The notes below the pieces were generated by a model, which ran no database searches, was not told where the DNA came from, and saw nothing but the letters and a program-made list of their open reading frames with translations. The position numbers were made by a program, and so were the translations under genes. From Rhynchonema sp. JSB1_4 (lineage: Eukaryota; Nematoda; Chromadorea; Monhysterida; Xyalidae), in assembly GCA_030248065.1 (NCBI GenBank), contig JASAMV010000142.1, positions 1 to 64,000 of the forward strand: DNA of 64,000 bases, read 5' to 3'. Shown here piece after piece: positions 48,531 to 60,291 of this stretch. The number at the start of each line of letters is the position of its first letter. The stretch's first letter is position 1.

Positions 48531-49156
48531 ACATTTTTTAAAAAAACAAGATTTTTTAGTTTTAATCAAACTGATTGATATCAAGAATACAGTAAATAAC
48601 ATAATAGTTTGGGTGTCACAGTATTTTTTTAGGGATTAGAGATAAGATGTGTAATATGATTCGAAAAAACTTTTTTAATGAACCAAGAATTAATCCAACA
48701 CATGAGTTATACGGACGTGTTTTGAAAAGCAGACATATAAAATTCAGCTAATAACGCAAGATCGAAGTACCGCAGTGAATAAACATTACAATACTGGTAA
48801 ACCTGATTTTAATTTAAAAAAACGTAAAATAGGTATTTTAAAACGTGGTCACGGCATTTTTATCAGAACAATTATGTTGATCAGAGGTTCACGAATAACT
48901 GAAAAAGTTTGGAAGAGTAGAACAATGGATTGATAACTCTTTGAAGAAAATTATCACGGAATTACGTGATCGCAAAAATTAACATCAACTAAACCCCTAG
49001 GGGCTGAAGCCGAAAAAACGTTTGTGACAAGAATATGTAAATAATGTGTGTAGCATCAGGTTTTCTGTGACCAGTGCACTGAGAAAGCATTTTTAGGTGC
49101 ACAAAAAATGAAACGGCAAATCATGGAGACGATAAGGTATTTACTTGGATAACAAT
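48531..49156. other. Between permuted PLE and ORF1p-like gene; inverted 24-mer
   Basis: AT-rich. AACATCAACTAAACCCCTAG at 48981 is, in inverted order, close to CCCCTAGGGGAAAGTTGATG in the PLE leader at 48430. The element may therefore extend to about 49010, or an end sequence may be duplicated. No gene seen. Confidence 0.4.
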
Positions 49157-50022
49157 CTAATCCTGAATGAGTGGAATAAAACGGCTGAAATGCTCGAATC
49201 CAAAAGTGCCATCTGGTTTTCGGAACTGTCCTTTAACCTGATAGTGTGTGCCGCTGAGCTTGACGTTCTTGTCGCCGAATTTTTCCTTCAAACGATTCTC
49301 GATGGATTTCGCGTCCTTGTATTGCATACGCTGGAATGCTGTCTTATCGCGACGCACGTACACCTGGGGTTAAAGCCTAGTGATGTTTCATTTTATCTGA
49401 GTGAGCCCTGTTATTCTGTAAATTATCAAAGATAATGAGTGTACCTTTCGTCCATGCAGTGTTTTGTCCTTGAGCGTGTGCGCATCGTCCAGCAACCAAC
49501 TCAATTCGATGTCACGAATGAATGTGATGATCAATGGGGTGGGTTTGTTGTCGTCCCTTTTTCGTGGATCATTTGAACGCATCCAGTGGGATCGACGAAC
49601 ACCATTGACCAGACGATCGATTTTTGAGTCGGGGAAACCGAACAGATCCTTGGCAATTTCAGCCAGAACCTGATACATTTAATTTTGGGGAAATGGTGGC
49701 AAAGTAACCAATTATACTTACATACTGTATGTAGACAGTAATCTGACTCACTTGTCGGGGCAATTTACCAATGTGGTCTGAGGGTACGAGACCGGTAATA
49801 ACCACGTTGTAGGAACGACTGTGTTTCTCTTGAGCTTCGCATCTGAGTGGGTACAAGAAGTTTCCAATATTTATAATTAAAATGAAAGTTGGTAAAAAGT
49901 TTGTAAACGTACCGTTCATTAACTTTTCTGACACCGTTCTTGTTCCGTTCGATTCCTTCCGCCTGATCCTTGCATTGTTGTTCCAGTTCGGCGATCTTTT
50001 GGTTGACAATTGCCAATTCATT
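49157..50022 (-). CDS. Spliced LINE-1 ORF1p-like (coiled coil + RRM + CTD) gene, 3' exons
   Basis: Exons (minus): 50022-49913, 49842-49752, 49669-49445, 49363-49157 (TAG). The donors GTACGT, GTGAGT and GTAC and the AG acceptors chain in phase to 211 codons including the stop. The product starts inside a coiled coil (KIAELEQQCKDQAEGIERNK). It continues with an RRM-like fold (YNVVITGLVPSDH; LAEIAKDLFGFP; KPTPLIITFIRDIELSWLL; KVYVRRDK) and ends with a C-terminal domain (NRLKEKFGDKNVKLSGTHYQ, FGFEHFSRFI). This order and pattern match L1 ORF1p / Transposase_22. Unlike a LINE it is cut by three short introns, which suggests a resident host gene. Upstream exons should lie beyond 50022, where the truncated PLE now sits. 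Assignment is by eye. Confidence 0.55.
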
Positions 50023-50109
50023 CTGGAAAGTATGATAAGATTAAAGATTTTAAAATATTTTCATGTAATTCTATCTTGATTTGATAAATTTAAATATGCA
50101 AAATTCGAA

Positions 50110-50221
50110 CGAAAATCGGCCACCGAAGTGGACCGACCGAAAATCGGCCACCGAAGTGGACCGACCGAAAAGCGGCCACCGAAGTGGACCGACCGAAAAG
50201 CGGCCACCGAAGTGGACCAAC
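50110..50221. repeat. 28-bp tandem repeat, four units
   Basis: CGAAAATCGGCCACCGAAGT followed by GGACCGAC repeats four times, with A/G variation at one position. It lies in what would be an intron or upstream region of the ORF1p-like gene. Confidence 0.9.
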
Positions 50222-50443
50222 ACGTAAGAAGGAGAAAATGCAAACAAAAAGTTAATGTAAAAGAAAGAAAATTAGAACGCAAAAGTAGAAATAAAGCGAG
50301 TAGAAGAAAGTTATAAATATAACAGCGAAAAAAGGCAAGAGAAAGAAAATTGAAAAAGAGAATTGAAAAAGAGAAAGCTGGTACATCGTCAGATCGACTC
50401 AGAGCTGGGGCAAGCCACCAAGCAAAGAGTCTACTGAAGTAAA
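50222..50443. other. Purine-rich (A/G) stretch
   Basis: Strong purine bias on the plus strand (AAGAAAGAAAATTAGAA, GAAAAAGAGAA). It ends at the 3' terminus of the truncated PLE. No gene seen. Confidence 0.5.
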
Positions 50444-51767
50444 AATAATAAAGTGTAACTTTCTCTATGCAAGTAGCTGTACAACTAAAAAATATATATA
50501 TGTATATGTATGTATATGTAGTTAATAAGAATTTAGATATAATAGAGTGTAACTTTCTCTATGCAAGTAGCTGTATAACTAAAAAATATATATATGTATA
50601 TATATATGTATATGTAGCTAATAAGAATTATCACACGAAAGGAAAGAAGGAAATTACAGAGCAAAAGCCAAGTTACCTAACTTAGGCGCATCTAAACTCA
50701 TTTACACGCATTCATACAGCCTAGGTCAAACTGTTTCGGTCTCTGTTCCTAGACAGTTTTGACCCACTACCCGGCCGAGACCATCCTCAGTAGGAAACCG
50801 GGAGGGTGAGATATCTAGGCGCGGTCACATTCACACGTCATTCACACGCTAGAGAATTGAATGAAAAAAGGGGAAAAAACGGCAAAAATTTGGTTAAAGA
50901 GAACTATACAATATTCTCCTACAGACTAACCACATCTGCATATCGTCTTTTTTTGGCAGCAGGCGGCCCATTGGCTGATGTGTCCATTTCGTTTGTATTG
51001 GATGTGTTGCTGGTGTTTGACATCTTGATTGGCACACGGTCCTGTTCTTCGGCAAGTATTTCGTTCAAAATGGCGTTGAATCCGTGTGATTCGTTGAGAT
51101 CGTTTGACATAAAGTTGAATTGTTGAAAAAAATCGCTGATATTTCTGTGTAAAAGAAGATGTCTGTATAAATTCAGCAAGCGCTGTAGATGACAAAAATG
51201 AACGGAGAAAGGGGGTAAAAGGGTCAACGGCAGAGGAGCAGCACAGCTGCAAGCTGAGAAGGTTTTGCTCCGTGGATGTGTTCTGTGTTGGTTCTGGTAT
51301 GACTATTTATGTATAAAGTGAGCAGAGAAATGTACATTGCGTGTGTAATCTGGTTTATCCCATTCGCAGACCTGTATTGACCAATCGATTTGAACTATCG
51401 GCAATTTTAGTGTCTTGGGACGAAAATAGGTATACTGTATACTTGTTGTGTAGAGTAGGGATGAAACTACTAAATTATAGGTTGGAAGCATTTTCTGATT
51501 AAAGCGTGTTTTTCTATGGTTCCGTATTTGTACATGAGGGGTTCATATTTGCCCAGAAACTCCAGGATTGTGTTGTGTACAGTTTCTTCTCTGTGGCCTT
51601 GTAAAATCAGGCGATTTACCATCTTCGTTATTTCTGTCTTCCAGTTTTCCAGGTTGCTGATGGTTCTGGTGAAGCGTAGGCATTGGCCAACAATTGTGCC
51701 TTTAAGGACATTTTGGTGGACACAGGATTTACTGGAATAAAATCTTAGAATTGGGAAATTAAAATAG
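50444..51767 (-). mobile_element. 5'-truncated copy of the permuted PLE
   Basis: Matches 44521-45844 over 1324 bp with no length change. I found one difference (A to G at 50866, corresponding to 44943). It keeps the 3' region and the last ~100 codons of the polymerase frame, then breaks off at AAAATAG. AATAATAAA occurs at both ends, giving a possible 9-bp target duplication or 3'-end microhomology in an AT-rich target (AATAAATAAATAAATT). Confidence 0.92.
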
Positions 51768-53650
51768 CCAATAATAAATAAATAAATTAAAAATTAAAAA
51801 TTCAATGCCCAACACGGTCACCTGTTCATCTTGTATGTATGTACGTTGTGGTGCCGTTAGCATTCGTGACACGACTGTGATCTCCATTGTGACATTGTGG
51901 TTTCGCGTCTCACAAAAGACAAACCAACATTCGGTAATTGTAGTTCTTGGTTGCCGAATGACCAGAAAGTTTGCATTTGGACCAGAGTCATGGGGAAGGG
52001 GAGTTCCAGAACTATTGTATTACTAGACGGGCTACGGCTCGTATACAGCGCCGCGCCCGTGCAGTGCTCTAATTTCGGACCATATTCACTTTTTTGGTAC
52101 TACCACAGCTTGCGCTATTTTTCCAAAACCACGTACATTTCAAAAAAAAATTCCGTTGTATTTTTCGGCCATATAGAGAGCGCACAGAGCTTTACTATAA
52201 AGCAGGTACAAAGCCCATTTATCACGCTATACAAACAATCCAAGACCAATCCAAGATTTTCCACCGCTGCTAAGTTCTCAGCTTTTTTGCATTTTTCTGG
52301 GGACCCAAGGCACACGCCATATTTTCCTATTTTAATAATAATGTTCCGAGGTGACATATAGCACGCCAGATAGTAAAAATATAATTGTTGTCAATTATGT
52401 GCAACCCTATGTTGGTTCCTCTGCATCCTTGTAGGTACGAGCAACAAATGAATTTTACACAAAATTCATAATTTCAGCAAATTTTCGCTTCCGTCATATT
52501 TATAGATTACCCACAGTTGTGATGGAAGTGTGATATTTACTGTCCTATAAAGCCCTAATGCTGTTGTTGTTCATCGATCAAAATCCAAAATTTTAGCTCC
52601 AACGTAACTTGAAAAAAGTCGTGTTCATTGAGGTCCATGCGTTGGACTTGGAGCCAGTGGTCAATAAAAAAATTTTTTACTCGAACCCCATTTTTTAAAA
52701 AAAAATTTTAAAATAAAAAAAAATTTTTTTACAGTCAAAATCTGCCCAACACGATAAAAAATAAGAGCTCAAGTACAAAATAGGGGTATTTTTGTTACAT
52801 AATGTGTTCTAAGTGCATAAAGCACAGGTGATACGAAAACCATGCTATCCAATGGTCGATAAGTACCAACCATAGTCAGGTAAACACCCGTACCCTTCCC
52901 CAGGTGGTACGGGTGTGATGGTATGGCTTTCTGATATTCGGGATGAGAATTTTGGGCGAAATTATGACGTCTAGGTACACGACCAATGCAAATAAGCTGC
53001 ACATAGTGTGAAATTAGAGTGAATACAAAATAGAATCACTCCTTTCGGGTCTGGGGCATGGACAAATAAATGCCCACCCAGTCACAGTACGTGTGTAGTC
53101 ATATGAGAGGCCCTGTGAGTGTGCGCACTATGTCTAGAGGCCACAAAACAACGATTATGGCACCCAATACACCCATGGTAGGGTTAGGTGATGTCAACAG
53201 TAGCAATTTTTATGCAAAAAATAGCACTTTTAGGGCAGAAAAATAGAGAAATTTTCGAATTTTGATGTAATAAAAATTTTTTTTAACCTTTGGAACGATT
53301 TAAAAAAATTAAAAAATTTTAAAAAAATAGGAAAATATGACACAGAAGCGTGCCCTGGGTCCCCAGAAAAAAGCAAAAAAGCTGAGGCTCACCACTGTTC
53401 AGCGAGCCTTTGTCGAAACTTAGCAGCGATGAAAAATCGGTCTTGGATCGCTTGTATAGCGTGATAAATGGGCTTTTTACCTGCTTTACCTCCGGGCTCA
53501 GACAGTCTGCTGACATGGGAAAAAATTTTCTTGGCCGTGAGTGTTTTGGACCAAGCCCAGTCACCGTGCCAAGTTTCATTGAGATTGGTTTTGGTCACAT
53601 ATGGCGGAGACCTTTAGGTTGACTGGACCTGGATGTGAGCTCCAGTATGA
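51768..53650. repeat. Inverted repeat pair around a hAT-like MITE
   Basis: 52145-52345 (CACAGAGC...TCCAAGAC...TTTTCTGGGGACCCAAGGCA) is inverted at about 53320-53510 (TGCCCTGGGTCCCCAGAAAA). Between them lies a CAGTGG-family MITE starting at 52655, whose other end is blurred in poly-A/T near 53320. A relative of the TCTCCGCCA terminus ends this block at 53605. No gene seen. Confidence 0.55.
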
Positions 53651-53996
53651 TATTTTTTTCTGATGGCAAATGTTTTATGCTTTCCAAAACAGCACCAGAG
53701 AAAGCGCTTTTGATGCAAGTTGCCGCAACAAAGATAAAGTGAACCGTTGTCAATCGGGTTGGTCACATCGACTGAATGTGTCACTATCACATTGAGTTAG
53801 TCATGTGCTTTGGATGTTTGAAATTGAGTTTAAAGTTAAACTAAAATCATAATAAGCTCATGTTCAAACATTTTTTCACACAGTTCGGAGCAAGTATATA
53901 AGCAAGACATTGTGCTGTTCTGTTGTTCATTTCGATCTGGTCCCCACAGACGTACGCTGTGCGCAAAATTACAGATGTGTATAGTACAAAGACAAT

Positions 53997-54222
53997 GGGT
54001 GGAATTTTCGAAACGGTGTAAATGTCAGTTGGGAGTAAAGGTCGGTGTAAAGTTCGGTCGAAAGCTCGGTCGGCGTAGCTCGGTGTAAACGTGAAACATT
54101 GCTTGTTATTAACGTGGAATGTTTCAAGTTTACACCGAGGTCTATCACACTGAGCTGTCGACCGAGCTTTCCACTGACCTTTACACCCAACTGACCTTTA
54201 CACCATTTCGAAAATATCACCC
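53997..54222. mobile_element. Foldback MITE GGGTG(A/G)ATTTTCGAAACGG
   Basis: Same family as 16909-17133, 226 bp, flanked directly by AAT on both sides (53994-53996 and 54223-54225). Confidence 0.75.
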
Positions 54223-54225
54223 AAT

Positions 54226-55559
54226 GTACATAACTATTTTTGCCAATATAAATCACGCAAGAGTTCAAATGTGTACACTTTCGCTGATATCAAAATTCAA
54301 AGTCCACCCCCCACAATCTTGTGTGACTGTGAGGTACCTCCAATAATGAGGCCGATGTCAATACAAAGGATCTGTCGGAAGCTGCCACTGCAACCGAGAA
54401 AAAAATTATCGCAAAGGATGCTAACGTCTTCGTCTGGTTGTTGGTTAGAAAATTTTATTTTACAATTTTAGCAGAGTCCGTATTAAGTCAGGCTGAACCC
54501 ACTGATCTGAAAACCCGCGGAATTGTTTAGAGTCATACTTTTGATTGAAGTAGGTTAATGCGTGTCAGCTTTCAGAGTTTCAAACGTGATGAAGTTCTCA
54601 ACTGAAGAGGCTCGGGCTCACAGCACATGGTCTATGTGGTCATGGGACACGAACCGAAACCACAAGTGAAGGTCGGTTTGGTTGTGTTTCTAAGTGCGGC
54701 GCCTGTATACATACCGGAGTTTTCCGGTTACAGCCCCCACCATTCAGAAAGTGGTCCAAATAGAGCCCCATGGGGCTCTATGCGGTTTTTTTCGTTCTGG
54801 TACCCATTTTGTGAGCAAACTTTACCGATAAAAAGGAGCACAGCGAGCTATTTTACATGATGTTTCGTACCTTTTGGACAAAGTCTTTGCCTTTATTTCA
54901 TGCAGATAGAACCAAATAGTCTATACAAAGCGTCTATAAGAACAAAAACGTGTTGCAGTCAAGTCAGGTATGAACAGTATTCGAAAAGTACAAAAATTTT
55001 ACATGGGGCTCTATTCGGAAGATGATTCGAATAAAGCCCCATAGGGCTCTAATTGGGAATAAAAATAATTTTCAAAATCCGATTTCCCACCTACAACCGA
55101 ATAGAGCCCCGCAGGGAAACCGGGAAACTCCGGTAGTTTTCGGTACGGGCGCGTGTAGGCATCGGGAACTTTGGAACACAACATTTTTTCCATACCCAAG
55201 ATTCCAGTTTCCAGTGCCACTTGCCATGGTTCGATTCCCGACATGCGTGTGGTCATATCGGGAACGGGGAACTAAAATCTTGGACACAGAAGCCGGTACC
55301 CAATTCCATCCCGGTATGACTACACGCGCGCTACTGCTTCGTCTTAATCAAACCCTTATGGTTTGCTGGTATATACATACATAGCTCTGTTGGCAAACAT
55401 TACTTTGTGTCTTTCTTACGCTGTGTTACTGTGTTCTTTCTTTTACATTTCCAATATTATCCAAAGTCACTGTTTTCAATTTCTATATACTATCCGCTTT
55501 CGAATGGTCTACGAAACTGAACAAGCAGGAACATAGGCATACTATACCGTAACTTTGCG
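54226..55559. other. Intergenic with a GGAGTTTTCCGG foldback
   Basis: CCGGAGTTTTCCGG near 54716 and CCGGGAAACTCCGG near 55120 face each other across AATAGAGCCCC...GGGGCTCTATT inversions, the outline of a further foldback element of about 0.45 kb. Related GGGGCTCTATT sequence occurs near 12890, 27190 and 61600. No gene recognised. Confidence 0.45.
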
Positions 55560-55688
55560 AACGGGGTACTGTGGTACACGTGTTAGTACCGTAACCGTGT
55601 TGTGTTTACATACACGAAATCTGTGTAATGGTGTTAGCTCAACACCCCCACCCCACATGTTTGAAACGAAATGCTTTTTCATGTGATA

Positions 55689-55974
55689 GGGTGGTATTTT
55701 CGAAACGGTGTAAAGCTCAGTTGGGTGTAAAGATCGGTGTAAGCTCGGTCGAAAGCTCAGTTGATGTAAGCTCGGTGTAAACATGAAACAGTACACGTTA
55801 ACAGCAGGCAATGTTTCATGTTTACACCGAGCTGACACCGACCGAGCTTTCGATTGAGCTTACACCCACCTTTGGCCTACTTTTTCTTTCTCCAGAGATC
55901 GATTGGTGTTGACTACCAGCGCACACCCACCTTTACACTCAACTCACCTTTACACCGTTTCGAAAATATCACCC
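55689..55974. mobile_element. Foldback MITE GGGTGGTATTTTCGAAACGG with internal insertion
   Basis: Inverted counterpart of 16909-17133, flanked by ATA (55686-55688 and 55975-55977). About 60 extra bp (GGCCTACTTTTTCTTTCTCC...) interrupt it near 55873. Confidence 0.7.
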
Positions 55975-56121
55975 ATAGTCAGTCACCAAATCCTTGTCCA
56001 AACAATGAGTGTCGTTGTGTAAGTCTGTCTATAGGCTTATGGATTTCCAGCTTACACATATTGTTGTTTCAATAACTTTTGAATCGTCAAGCGATATATT
56101 TTCATTGTTTGCAAACAATAA

Positions 56122-57528
56122 AGGTGCGCGTATACTCATTCCGCGGAACAGAAAGAACAGTGAAGGAACGATTATTTCCGGTGACCCGCGTATACTTCAC
56201 CCGAGGAACAGCGGAAACGAGTATACGCACGTCACACGGAACGATCTGACGCAATCGAGAAGGAACAAAAAAACGTTCCGCGGAATAGAAAGAACGAAGT
56301 CAAAACATTTTGACTTTTTGTGCTGTTCCTCGAGATTGTTCAATTGAAATGAGCATTACTGGAGTTTGGAGAGGCCAAAACTTTTATTTTTTTGACACCG
56401 CGATGCGAAATAAGCGTGGTTTTCGTCGAGAAGTAACAAAAAGCATTCCAGATCTTTCTCAGGACGACTAACTTGGCGATCTTCCATGTCCGTGGTAAAT
56501 GAAACAGTTGTGGGCAAACCTTTGTCGTTCAAATAACCTAATTTTGACTTCAAAAATGCCCCTGGCATTTCTGACTTACTTACAATTTGCGTTATTTACA
56601 CAGATTACACAACGAAGCCGTGAACTGGCTGCATTGTGGTGCGATCATATCAAAGCGTTTTGAATGCGTGAATTCAAATAGTTCTGTTCTTTCAGTGACA
56701 TTCTATTCACCGTTTTTGAAATCACGGCGTCAATTTACATAGAAAAAATAAGGAAAACCAGCAAAAAGTTCCCATCATGTGACCAGTCGAGATTTGAACC
56801 TCTGCGTGCGCAACGAGTGCGACCGCTGGACCACGCCTTAGACCATTAGCCTATCGCGTCAGCTGTGGCCGGCTGCTTAGTGCTTTACATAAACACAAGC
56901 AGTCTGAGTGAGTGTCAGTTGCTGCTGTGCTGCGCTGTGGTGTTGTGTGCTTGTGTGTGTGTTGCGTTGACGTCATAACGTGTGTGTGTGATGCCTGATT
57001 CAGCAAGGTGGTTCAATTCGATTGGTCCACATAAAAATTTTTACTCGATAATCTTGTTCAAATCTGGCTGGAAATTTGTCGGGAAAACAAGGGAATTTTA
57101 CGCAGAGCAGCTCCCCAACCATTGTCGACGCATTCTGATGGTATTTTCTGCTTTATTCTGCGTTGTCAAATGCCGGCCCCCCTAAATGTGTGCTGCCGTC
57201 GCACAAAAGGAGATCTTGAACAGTTTCAATGTTTGTCATGTCATGTTGAGCACAATTTTTTTTTAATTTTTTTGGTTGATATTGCGACACAGAAAATGCT
57301 CAGCAAAACACATATCATCAAGCCTAAAAAATCCGGGGCGGGGATGCCCTTCTATTTATTTTCTCTGACATTGATTTCTCGAGGAACAGGCAAGGAACAG
57401 CGGAAATGCTGAAGGAACGAAAGAACAGAAGGAATAGCGAGAATGCGTTTCCGCTGTTCTTTCGTTCCGTCACGGAACTGCATTGCGCAGAACGTTTTGC
57501 GTTCCTCGGAACGAGTATACGCGCACCT
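56122..57528. mobile_element. Harbinger-like MITE AGGTGCGCGTATACTC, TAA TSD, private to right arm
   Basis: AGGTGCGCGTATACTCATTC and its complement GAGTATACGCGCACCT bound 1407 bp between two TAA copies (56119-56121 and 57529-57531). Both the left arm and the third copy (38590) have the uninterrupted CAATAAGC/CTTATTG site. Inner arms repeat GTTCCGCGGAACAGAAAGAA. The middle includes a degenerate tRNA-like patch (minus strand, about 56780-56845) but no transposase. Confidence 0.8.
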
Positions 57529-57734
57529 TAAGCCTGTGTGTGTGGTTTGTGGAAAACATCTGGTCACAAGTGGATATTTTTCCCATCAAAATTGTTTCTG
57601 ACCAAAACAAGGTGTTGTTGTTTGCAGAGACGGATGCTAAAGTTTACTCAGACAGACAGACGACAGTGATGAAATTTCATAAAGTCAACATCAGCCCCCT
57701 TGTCTGACTCAGCTACCGTAATGCTCCTTCTTTC

Positions 57735-57860
57735 TTGTGACCAATCAGCATGCTCGATTGTACTACTTGTAACCAATCACATCCGGTAGCTCCTCCCATC
57801 GTGTGATGCCACTGCCTCCTCGCCATTGTATATAAACTGGGAAGTTTGAGGCATGTGGTC
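57735..57860 (+). promoter_or_regulatory. TATA/CCAAT promoter of membrane-protein gene
   Basis: Two CCAAT boxes (GACCAATCAGC about 57741; AACCAATCAC about 57771) and TATATAAA at 57829-57836, about 30 bp before the inferred start of exon 1. The module is conserved in three copies. Confidence 0.7.
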
Positions 57861-59192
57861 ATTTGCTTCTTTTCCAAATAAGAAAATCCGTTCCGTCCAT
57901 CGAATTTGGTCTATTTTTGCTTCACCACACGACCGTGAATTGAATCGCATGTAAGTATGCGGTAGCTAGTTACTGTCCCGTGTGTTATTCAACAACGTCA
58001 GTTTGTTTTTCAATTTTTTTACATTCACCAAGGCCCATGGTTTGACTTGTAGTTTTTGTTACCATCCTAAATTCTATATTCCGCCATTTAGGCTGCCATG
58101 TTTGGAATTGAAGATGCGGCCTGGAGTATCGCACAAGCTATAAGCGCAGGAGTGGCTCTGGATGTGAGCATTAATATGGCACCGGCACTCGTGGCGTTGG
58201 TAAGTGTTGAAGCTTTATTGTGTTGAAAACGGTTTTGAGCTTCACAAGCATCTATTATTCTTTACTGTCCCCGAAGCGAAACACTCGAATTTTGACCATT
58301 GCAAGACTTGTTGTTCATTATTTCATCCGGTTGTAGGCGATGGCAAAGGCAGATTTCGTTCGAATCACCTCGGGTGAAATCATACTCTTGGTGATTGGCT
58401 ACCTTTCTTTTTACATTACTAGAATATTTCTGCAATAGATACACTGATGCCCCGACCTTCGACTAGAATGAAATTTCTTTATTGCACAGTGTCGAAACAA
58501 GGTTTGACGGTGGTTCGATTAGTTGCATCAGTAAGTCTCACAACCTCACGTGTGCAATGCTAAGTCCCAAACAGGGTTGGGCAAAAAGCGTTTTTTTTCA
58601 AAAATTCGTTTTTTTAAACGCCCAGATGGCCAAAATATGCCCAAAAAAGTTGGAAAACGCACATGTTCTGAGGTAAAAGCAACGGGTTTCAACCCTTTTC
58701 TAGCGAGTTGTTAACATCCCATCATCATGGGACCAACTTTGGCCGGAGTCATCATTGAAAGTCAAACTCCGTATATCGACGTATCTCGACAAAGTAAAAA
58801 TTGATCAAAAATTTTTTGAAAAAAATGGGACAAAAAATTGATTTTCCCTGAAAATCAGGGTACTTTCCCTAAAAAATCAGGGAAAATCAAGGAAATTCAG
58901 GATTTAAAAAAATCGAAAAACGACCCAGACGTTTTTTAAAAAAACGTCATTTTTTTAAGAAAAACGCCGTCGTTACTTTTGTCCAACCCTGGTCCCAAAG
59001 CAATCCTTGTGAGCAAAAAGTATAAACTTGTAAGGCACTGGTTACAAGTTTTACGGTGCACTCATTATTTTGCAGTGCTATACCGCGCTGGCCACTGGTC
59101 TGATCATTACGGTAATCATGGCCGGTGTTGCTATCTACAAAATAACAATGGACAACAAAACGGCAAAAATGCAGAAGAACAAGCACTATTAG
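57860..59192 (+). CDS. Small membrane protein, 98 aa, five exons (one non-coding)
   Basis: Exon 1 (about 57860-57950) is untranslated and ends at a consensus donor GTAAGT. Exon 2 begins at 58092 with ATG at 58098 and ends at 58199, exon 3 is 58337-58373, exon 4 is 58490-58530 and exon 5 is 59076-59192 (TAG). Coding parts sum to 297 nt, 99 codons, with phases agreeing. The N-terminus MFGIEDAAWSIAQAISAGVA is amphipathic. The C-terminal third holds a membrane helix (LATGLIITVIMAGVAIYKI) followed by a charged tail ending KMQKNKHY. A second hydrophobic stretch is INMAPALVALAM. The donor of exon 3 (GTGAAA) is weak; reading on would give an alternative end, EIILLVIGYLSFYITRIF, then stop. Family unknown. 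This is the intact member of the pair. Confidence 0.6.
58572..58991. mobile_element. hAT-like MITE CAGGGTTGGGC, right-arm copy in intron 4
   Basis: Flanked by GTCCCAAA (58564-58571 and 58992-58999), the complement of the left copy's TTTGGGAC. It is therefore the same ancestral insertion. Confidence 0.85.
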
Positions 59193-59755
59193 GCATTACT
59201 TTTACTCACGTGTCGATGCCCAAGCAGGTTCAGAGAAAAATTAGAGGACTAATCTGTTTGCTGATGCACCACTTGTCCATACATATAATATATGAATACG
59301 TATTATTGTGCCTTATTCTTAGCGGTCAACGTCATAATAATATCGCTAAACTACCCAAGCTATGACTTATGAACCTCATGAGGTATATACACTATTACGC
59401 TGTTTTATAATAACAACTTTTGTCGATTCTATTTTTCACACTTTATATTATATAAAATTATAATCCCCTTTACATGTATAATCCAGTTCTTATCAAAGGA
59501 TAATTCGCATGGCACTGTATATACTTTGGTTCATAGTGAACACCATTTTTTTGTTACGATGTTCTTGACACGTACAAAAATTAGGGGAGGGTTTCGGACA
59601 AAAAAGTTACCAACGGTATGTATTATACATATGTACAGTATGAATCATACTATCGTCACAGAGACGCTTGTGTCAACAAAACCAAACCATTGGCATCTGC
59701 GTGATTCATATAAAACAGCAGATTGCTGGGTTTATTGATGCTGCTTTCATGATTG

Positions 59756-60089
59756 TATAGTCCATCCATCAGCTCATGTCACTTTGGGTTGCTGCTGGCT
59801 GGCCTGTTCCCTTCCTCCACGTTCTAATTAAACAGAAATTCAATTTGACCGATTTTGCAAAAAAAACTGAAAAAATGATAGAATAAGTCGAAAAATATTG
59901 AATTCGATCAAATTTAAAATTAAACGAAAGTAAAATGGATAAAACACTTCGATTTCATGAAAAATATCACAATTTAGGAGCAAAAATAATTTTTTTGGCA
60001 ACTCAATTTCTCTTTCATTAGAGCGTGGAGGAAGGTATCAAGTCGGCTAGCAGCATCACAAAGTGACATGAGCTGATGGACGGACTATA
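59756..60089. mobile_element. Foldback MITE TATAGTCC, right-arm copy
   Basis: Inverted counterpart of 13466-13799, same length within a base. Confidence 0.65.
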
Positions 60090-60291
60090 CGTAACGTAAC
60101 TTTCACCGGTGTACAGTTCGTCTGTGTGACATAATCCGTCGCTGAGAACAAGGCCTTATTTATTCATGATTCAGACACAATCTTGTAAAAACAACGAGAT
60201 CACTTCCTGCCAAGATACTCAAACCACAACCACAGGCTTTTTGTTTTGTAGTTTACGCTTGTTGTTGTTTTCATACCCAACTGGCTGTATT

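Noticed and set aside
51516..51740. 74-aa plus-strand ORF repeated at 45593-45817
   Set aside because: Antisense shadow of the PLE reverse-transcriptase C-terminus, identical in both copies because the copies are recent.
50444..51767. PLE pair as long terminal repeats of one retroelement spanning 44.5-51.8 kb
   Set aside because: The second copy is a 5'-truncated element with the same 3' end, and a spliced host-like gene lies between, so they are not LTRs.
56780..56845. tRNA gene on the minus strand (TGGTCCAGCGGTCG... GGTTCAAATCT)
   Set aside because: A- and B-box-like strings are too close together, and neither the T stem nor the acceptor stem pairs; at best a SINE remnant.
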